Origin: Motiliproteus sp041586615
Lineage (GTDB): Bacteria; Pseudomonadota; Gammaproteobacteria; Pseudomonadales; Balneatricaceae
Direction: 5' to 3'
Assembly: GCA_041586615.1 (NCBI GenBank)
Contig: JBFGZS010000010.1
Coordinates: 1-64,000, forward strand
Length of the DNA: 64,000 bases
The position numbers and the translations under genes were made by a program. Below the pieces are notes generated by a model that saw nothing but the letters and a program-made list of their open reading frames with translations, did no database searches and was not told the DNA's origin. This document shows, piece after piece, positions 61,407 through 64,000 of the stretch (its first letter is position 1; the number at the start of each line of letters is the position of its first letter).

Positions 61407-62780
61407 TTACGCATCGCGATCTTCGCGGATCCAGGTTAGCCCGACCCCCGCGCCATCTCCCGCCGCCTGAAACCCCTCACACACCCAAAGATCGGCCACG
61501 GCCGCCAGCTCACCATTACAGTAAATCAAGGGTAGCCAGGGGCGCTCCCAAGGCGGTACACCCGCTTCCTGCAACAGTTTTTTCAATGCTTGCGAGCCCG
61601 ATCGGCCTACGGGACGACAACGCTCCCCCCCTCGCCGATAACGAACGTCCACGCGGGCATCGGCCGGCAACTGCAGCTGACCTTGACCTTGACCTTGGCC
61701 TCGATCTGTCTCGTGCTCGCGCCCGTGCTCCGCTAACAGCACCCCTCGCGGCAACGTCAGTGCGGCCTTGAGGTCCCAGGGCAACAACAGGTTTTCTTGC
61801 GGTGCGGCAGACAGATCGGAGCGCCGCACATAAAGCCGCTCCCGATACCGCACGACCTGTCTGTCTCCCAGGACCAGCACAGGCTGCGCATCGCCTCGCG
61901 CGCCAACCACCTCATCGATAATCCGCAGTAACTGCGACCGCGCCGGCATGGCAATGGCGCTGTTCGCCAGCCAATAACGCAACAGGTTGCACTGCCGCGC
62001 CAGTGATAATCCTTGCAACAACCGACAAGACAAACCCGGCCCGGCCTCCTCATCACAGGCAAGATCCTGCGCCGCAAGCGCCTGATTCAACTCATCGGCC
62101 TCCGAACACAGGTGCGCCGTGCGCTGCAGCACCTGGTCTGCCCCCTGCCAGCGTTGGCGCAGCAGGGGCAACACCTGATGACGCAGATAATTGCGATCAT
62201 ACCGATCACTCTGATTGGAAGGATCCTCCACCCAGCTCAGCTGCTGAAGGTCGGCATAGCGCAGAATTTGGGCGCGGCTATAAGCGAGCAGTGGCCGCAA
62301 CAGACGCCCAGCGCCCAGCGCGCGGCTCACAGGCATGGCCCCCAACCCCCGCGGCCCCGCACCACGCATAAGACGCAGCAACAGGGTCTCGGCCTGATCA
62401 TCGCCATGGTGCGCCATCAACAACACCTCGCCCAGTGCCAACTGCTGAGAAAACACCGCATAGCGGGCTTCGCGGGCGGCGGCTTCAACCCCGCCCCGCG
62501 CACCGACACGGACCCGCACCACCTCCAGTTCAATGTGCCACTGTGCGCACAGCTGACGGCAATGTTCGGCCCAGCGATCCGCCTCGCAATGCAGCCCATG
62601 ATGGATATGCAGGGCGCGCAACCCGTGCTGACCGAGACCCGCCGCAACCGCCAGATGCAGCAACACCACCGAATCGACACCGCCGCTAAGCGCCACGACC
62701 CAAGCATCCGCCGAGCCATCGCGACGCACTGCCTGGCGAAATAACTCAGGGGTTAACAAAGGACTGTTGGGGGCATCCAT
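61407..62780 (-). CDS. tilS: tRNA(Ile)-lysidine synthase
   Basis: A 457-residue PP-loop ATPase that modifies C34 of tRNA(Ile2) to lysidine. The ATP motif is VVALSGGVDSVVLLHLA. LMAHHGDDQAETLLLRLMRG and NYLRHQVLPLLRQRWQG are hallmarks. The C-terminal domain has YRRGGERCRPVGRSGSQALK and KKLLQEAGVPPWERPWLPLI. A short Gly-Gln repeat (GQGQGQG) from a 6 bp DNA repeat near 61680-61700 lies between. The start MDAPNSP at 62780 is chosen over one 8 codons earlier. The accA gene often found beside it is absent. Confidence 0.95.
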   Translation of the reverse strand: MDAPNSPLLTPELFRQAVRRDGSADAWVVALSGGVDSVVLLHLAVAAGLGQHGLRALHIHHGLHCEADRWAEHCRQLCAQWHIELEVVRVRVGARGGVEAAAREARYAVFSQQLALGEVLLMAHHGDDQAETLLLRLMRGAGPRGLGAMPVSRALGAGRLLRPLLAYSRAQILRYADLQQLSWVEDPSNQSDRYDRNYLRHQVLPLLRQRWQGADQVLQRTAHLCSEADELNQALAAQDLACDEEAGPGLSCRLLQGLSLARQCNLLRYWLANSAIAMPARSQLLRIIDEVVGARGDAQPVLVLGDRQVVRYRERLYVRRSDLSAAPQENLLLPWDLKAALTLPRGVLLAEHGREHETDRGQGQGQGQLQLPADARVDVRYRRGGERCRPVGRSGSQALKKLLQEAGVPPWERPWLPLIYCNGELAAVADLWVCEGFQAAGDGAGVGLTWIREDRDA

Positions 62781-62915
62781 CTCTGTGACTCGTCGTAACC
62801 GCAACCTGGGCGCAGCATGGCGCTATTTGAATAGCCTATAATCGCATTATTGGGCAACAGGACCAATGCTGGCACGGAGATATCTCCCATTAGGCAACGT
62901 ATAGCTCGCTTCTAT

Positions 62916-62968
62916 CCGACAAATACCCGACAAATACCCGACAAATACCCGACGAATATCCGACAAAA
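62916..62968. repeat. 11 bp tandem repeat CCGACAAATAC x5
   Basis: Three perfect copies and two imperfect ones, in the gap between tilS and pnp. Two CAGA(T/C)AAAAAG-like segments follow. The array is not in a coding frame. Confidence 0.92.
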
Positions 62969-62986
62969 AGCAGATAAAAAGCAGAC

Positions 62987-63017
62987 AAAAAAAACTCCGG
63001 CAAGCCGGAGTTTTTTT
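62987..63017 (-). terminator. pnp terminator (bidirectional hairpin)
   Basis: CTCCGG and CCGGAG form a 6 bp core stem with loop CAAG, flanked by A8 and T7 that extend the pairing. It lies 26 bp past the pnp stop codon. Confidence 0.93.
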
Positions 63018-63042
63018 ACACGCTAGCGCCTAAGCGCTGAGA

Positions 63043-64000
63043 TCAGGATAGACCTTCGTCTTCGCGCATATCCTTCATGCTCAGCTTGATGCGGCCACGG
63101 GCATCGACATCCAGAACCTTGACCTTGACCATCTGGCCTTCTTTCAGGTGATCGCTGACGGCGTTAACGCGCTCGTCCGAAATCTGAGAGATATGCACCA
63201 GGCCATCTTTACCCGGCAGGATGTTGACGAACGCGCCGAAATCGACGATCCGCTCAACCTTACCTTCGTAGATCTTGCCCACTTCGGCTTCCGCAGTAAT
63301 GGCCATTACGGTATCGATCGCCGCCTTGGCGCTGGCCTTATCGGCCGCAAAGATCTTGATGGTACCGTCGTCTTCGATATCGATTGACGCGCCGGTCTCT
63401 TCGGTGATGGAACGGATGGTCGCGCCGCCCTTACCGATGACATCGCGGATCTTGTCAGGATTGATCTTCAGCATGGTCATGGCCGGAGCATTGTCATTCA
63501 GCTCTGGGCGGGCATAACCGATAACCTTGGCCATCTCGCGCAGGATATGCAGGCGTGCTTCCAACGCCTGCTCCAGTGCGGTATCCATGATCTCTTCGGT
63601 GATGCCTTCGATCTTGATATCCATCTGCAGGGCAGTGATACCACGCTCGGAACCGGCCACCTTAAAGTCCATGTCGCCCAGGTGATCTTCATCACCAAGA
63701 ATATCGGTCAGTACGGCAAACTTGTCGCCTTCTTTAACCAGACCCATCGCGATGCCCGCTACCGGACGCTTAACCGGAACACCGGCATCCATCAGCGCCA
63801 ACGATGCACCACAGACCGACGCCATGGAGCTGGAACCGTTGGACTCGGTGATTTCGGAAACAACACGAATGGTATAAGGAAATTCGTCCTGACTCGGCAT
63901 CATCGCCTGAATACCACGACGCGCCAGACGGCCATGACCGATCTCACGACGACCGGCACCCATCATGCGGCTGCACTCACCCACGGAGTAACCGGGGAAG
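63043..64000 (-). CDS. pnp: polyribonucleotide nucleotidyltransferase, 3' part
   Basis: The C-terminal 318 or so residues of PNPase, cut by the window end. The second RNase PH-like core is seen (YTIRVVSEITESNGSSSMAS, SLALMDAGVPVKRPVAGIAM, LTDILGDEDHLGDMDFKVAG). The KH domain has KIRDVIGKGGATIRSITEET. The S1 domain has KVERIVDFGAFVNILPGKDG and LVHISQISDERV. PNPase degrades RNA from the 3' end with phosphate. The protein ends soon after S1. No frame break is seen up to the window edge. Confidence 0.98.
   Translation of the reverse strand, partial: FPGYSVGECSRMMGAGRREIGHGRLARRGIQAMMPSQDEFPYTIRVVSEITESNGSSSMASVCGASLALMDAGVPVKRPVAGIAMGLVKEGDKFAVLTDILGDEDHLGDMDFKVAGSERGITALQMDIKIEGITEEIMDTALEQALEARLHILREMAKVIGYARPELNDNAPAMTMLKINPDKIRDVIGKGGATIRSITEETGASIDIEDDGTIKIFAADKASAKAAIDTVMAITAEAEVGKIYEGKVERIVDFGAFVNILPGKDGLVHISQISDERVNAVSDHLKEGQMVKVKVLDVDARGRIKLSMKDMREDEGLS

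Noticed and set aside
1..64000. CRISPR array among the tandem repeats
   Set aside because: All arrays are contiguous, with no unique spacers between units, and no cas gene is present.
1..64000. tRNA, rRNA or tmRNA genes in the intergenic gaps
   Set aside because: No cloverleaf-like sequence with the conserved TTCGA-type T-arm and acceptor stem was recognised by eye. A tRNAscan run would be decisive.

Overview
The window reads as a chromosome segment of a free-living gammaproteobacterium, probably from the marine Oceanospirillales/Pseudomonadales-like groups. This rests on housekeeping proteins and gene order: recA, mutS, fdxA, rpoS, an nlpD-like gene, a DUF368 gene, pcm, surE, truD, ftsB, eno, pyrG, tilS and pnp lie together in the order typical of those bacteria. 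RpoS is very close to Pseudomonas-type RpoS, and a near-consensus LexA box precedes recA. No tRNA, rRNA, prophage, transposase or CRISPR array was recognised. The exact genus cannot be read from the sequence.

Layout. 1-3600: a heptanucleotide array at the left edge, a LysE-type exporter, an unknown gene, a repeat-rich intergenic stretch holding a 168 bp MITE-like element, and an MsbA-type ABC exporter. 3770-7276: an OmpR/EnvZ-type two-component pair divergent from a Tat-exported superoxide reductase and a cytochrome P460-family protein. 7348-15107: an accessory catabolic locus. It holds an IclR regulator, a complete TAXI-type TRAP transporter (fused permease, DUF1850 protein, binding protein) and an N-formimidoylglutamate-hydrolase-like enzyme on one strand, and an IclR remnant, an FAD amine/amino-acid oxidoreductase and a RidA protein on the other. 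An 18 bp perfect palindrome lies between the two arms. 15264-30594: nitroreductase, trmB, ilvD, a CheY/CheC/diguanylate cyclase operon, a Crp/Fnr regulator, small envelope proteins, a PhoPQ-like system preceded by a PepSY protein, an RMD1 protein, msrA, an FAD protein and a glutathionyl-hydroquinone reductase. 30586-46957: a decayed PAS-GGDEF-EAL gene, an RND efflux pair, DUF2157/GDYXXLXY membrane proteins, a GNAT-nitrilase fusion, arfB, an MscS channel, zntB, a haem-c-sensing diguanylate cyclase and a small secreted protein with HPVEG repeats. 47102-64000: the conserved housekeeping block ending in a truncated pnp.

Functional themes. Envelope and redox defence are prominent (superoxide reductase, P460 cytochrome, MsrA, GST, several exporters, MscS). 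Cyclic-di-GMP signalling is represented by two intact diguanylate cyclases and one pseudogene. The recA-to-pnp block covers DNA repair, stationary-phase control, cell division, nucleotide and RNA metabolism.

The intergenic DNA is unusual. At least eight gaps or gene edges carry short tandem arrays, each with a different unit (7, 8, 11, 12, 13, 14, 15-16 and 16 bp). A dispersed repeat of about 50-80 bp occurs at five places in both orientations. Two small-protein genes look frameshifted at C or CG runs, which may be real decay, phase variation or assembly error.
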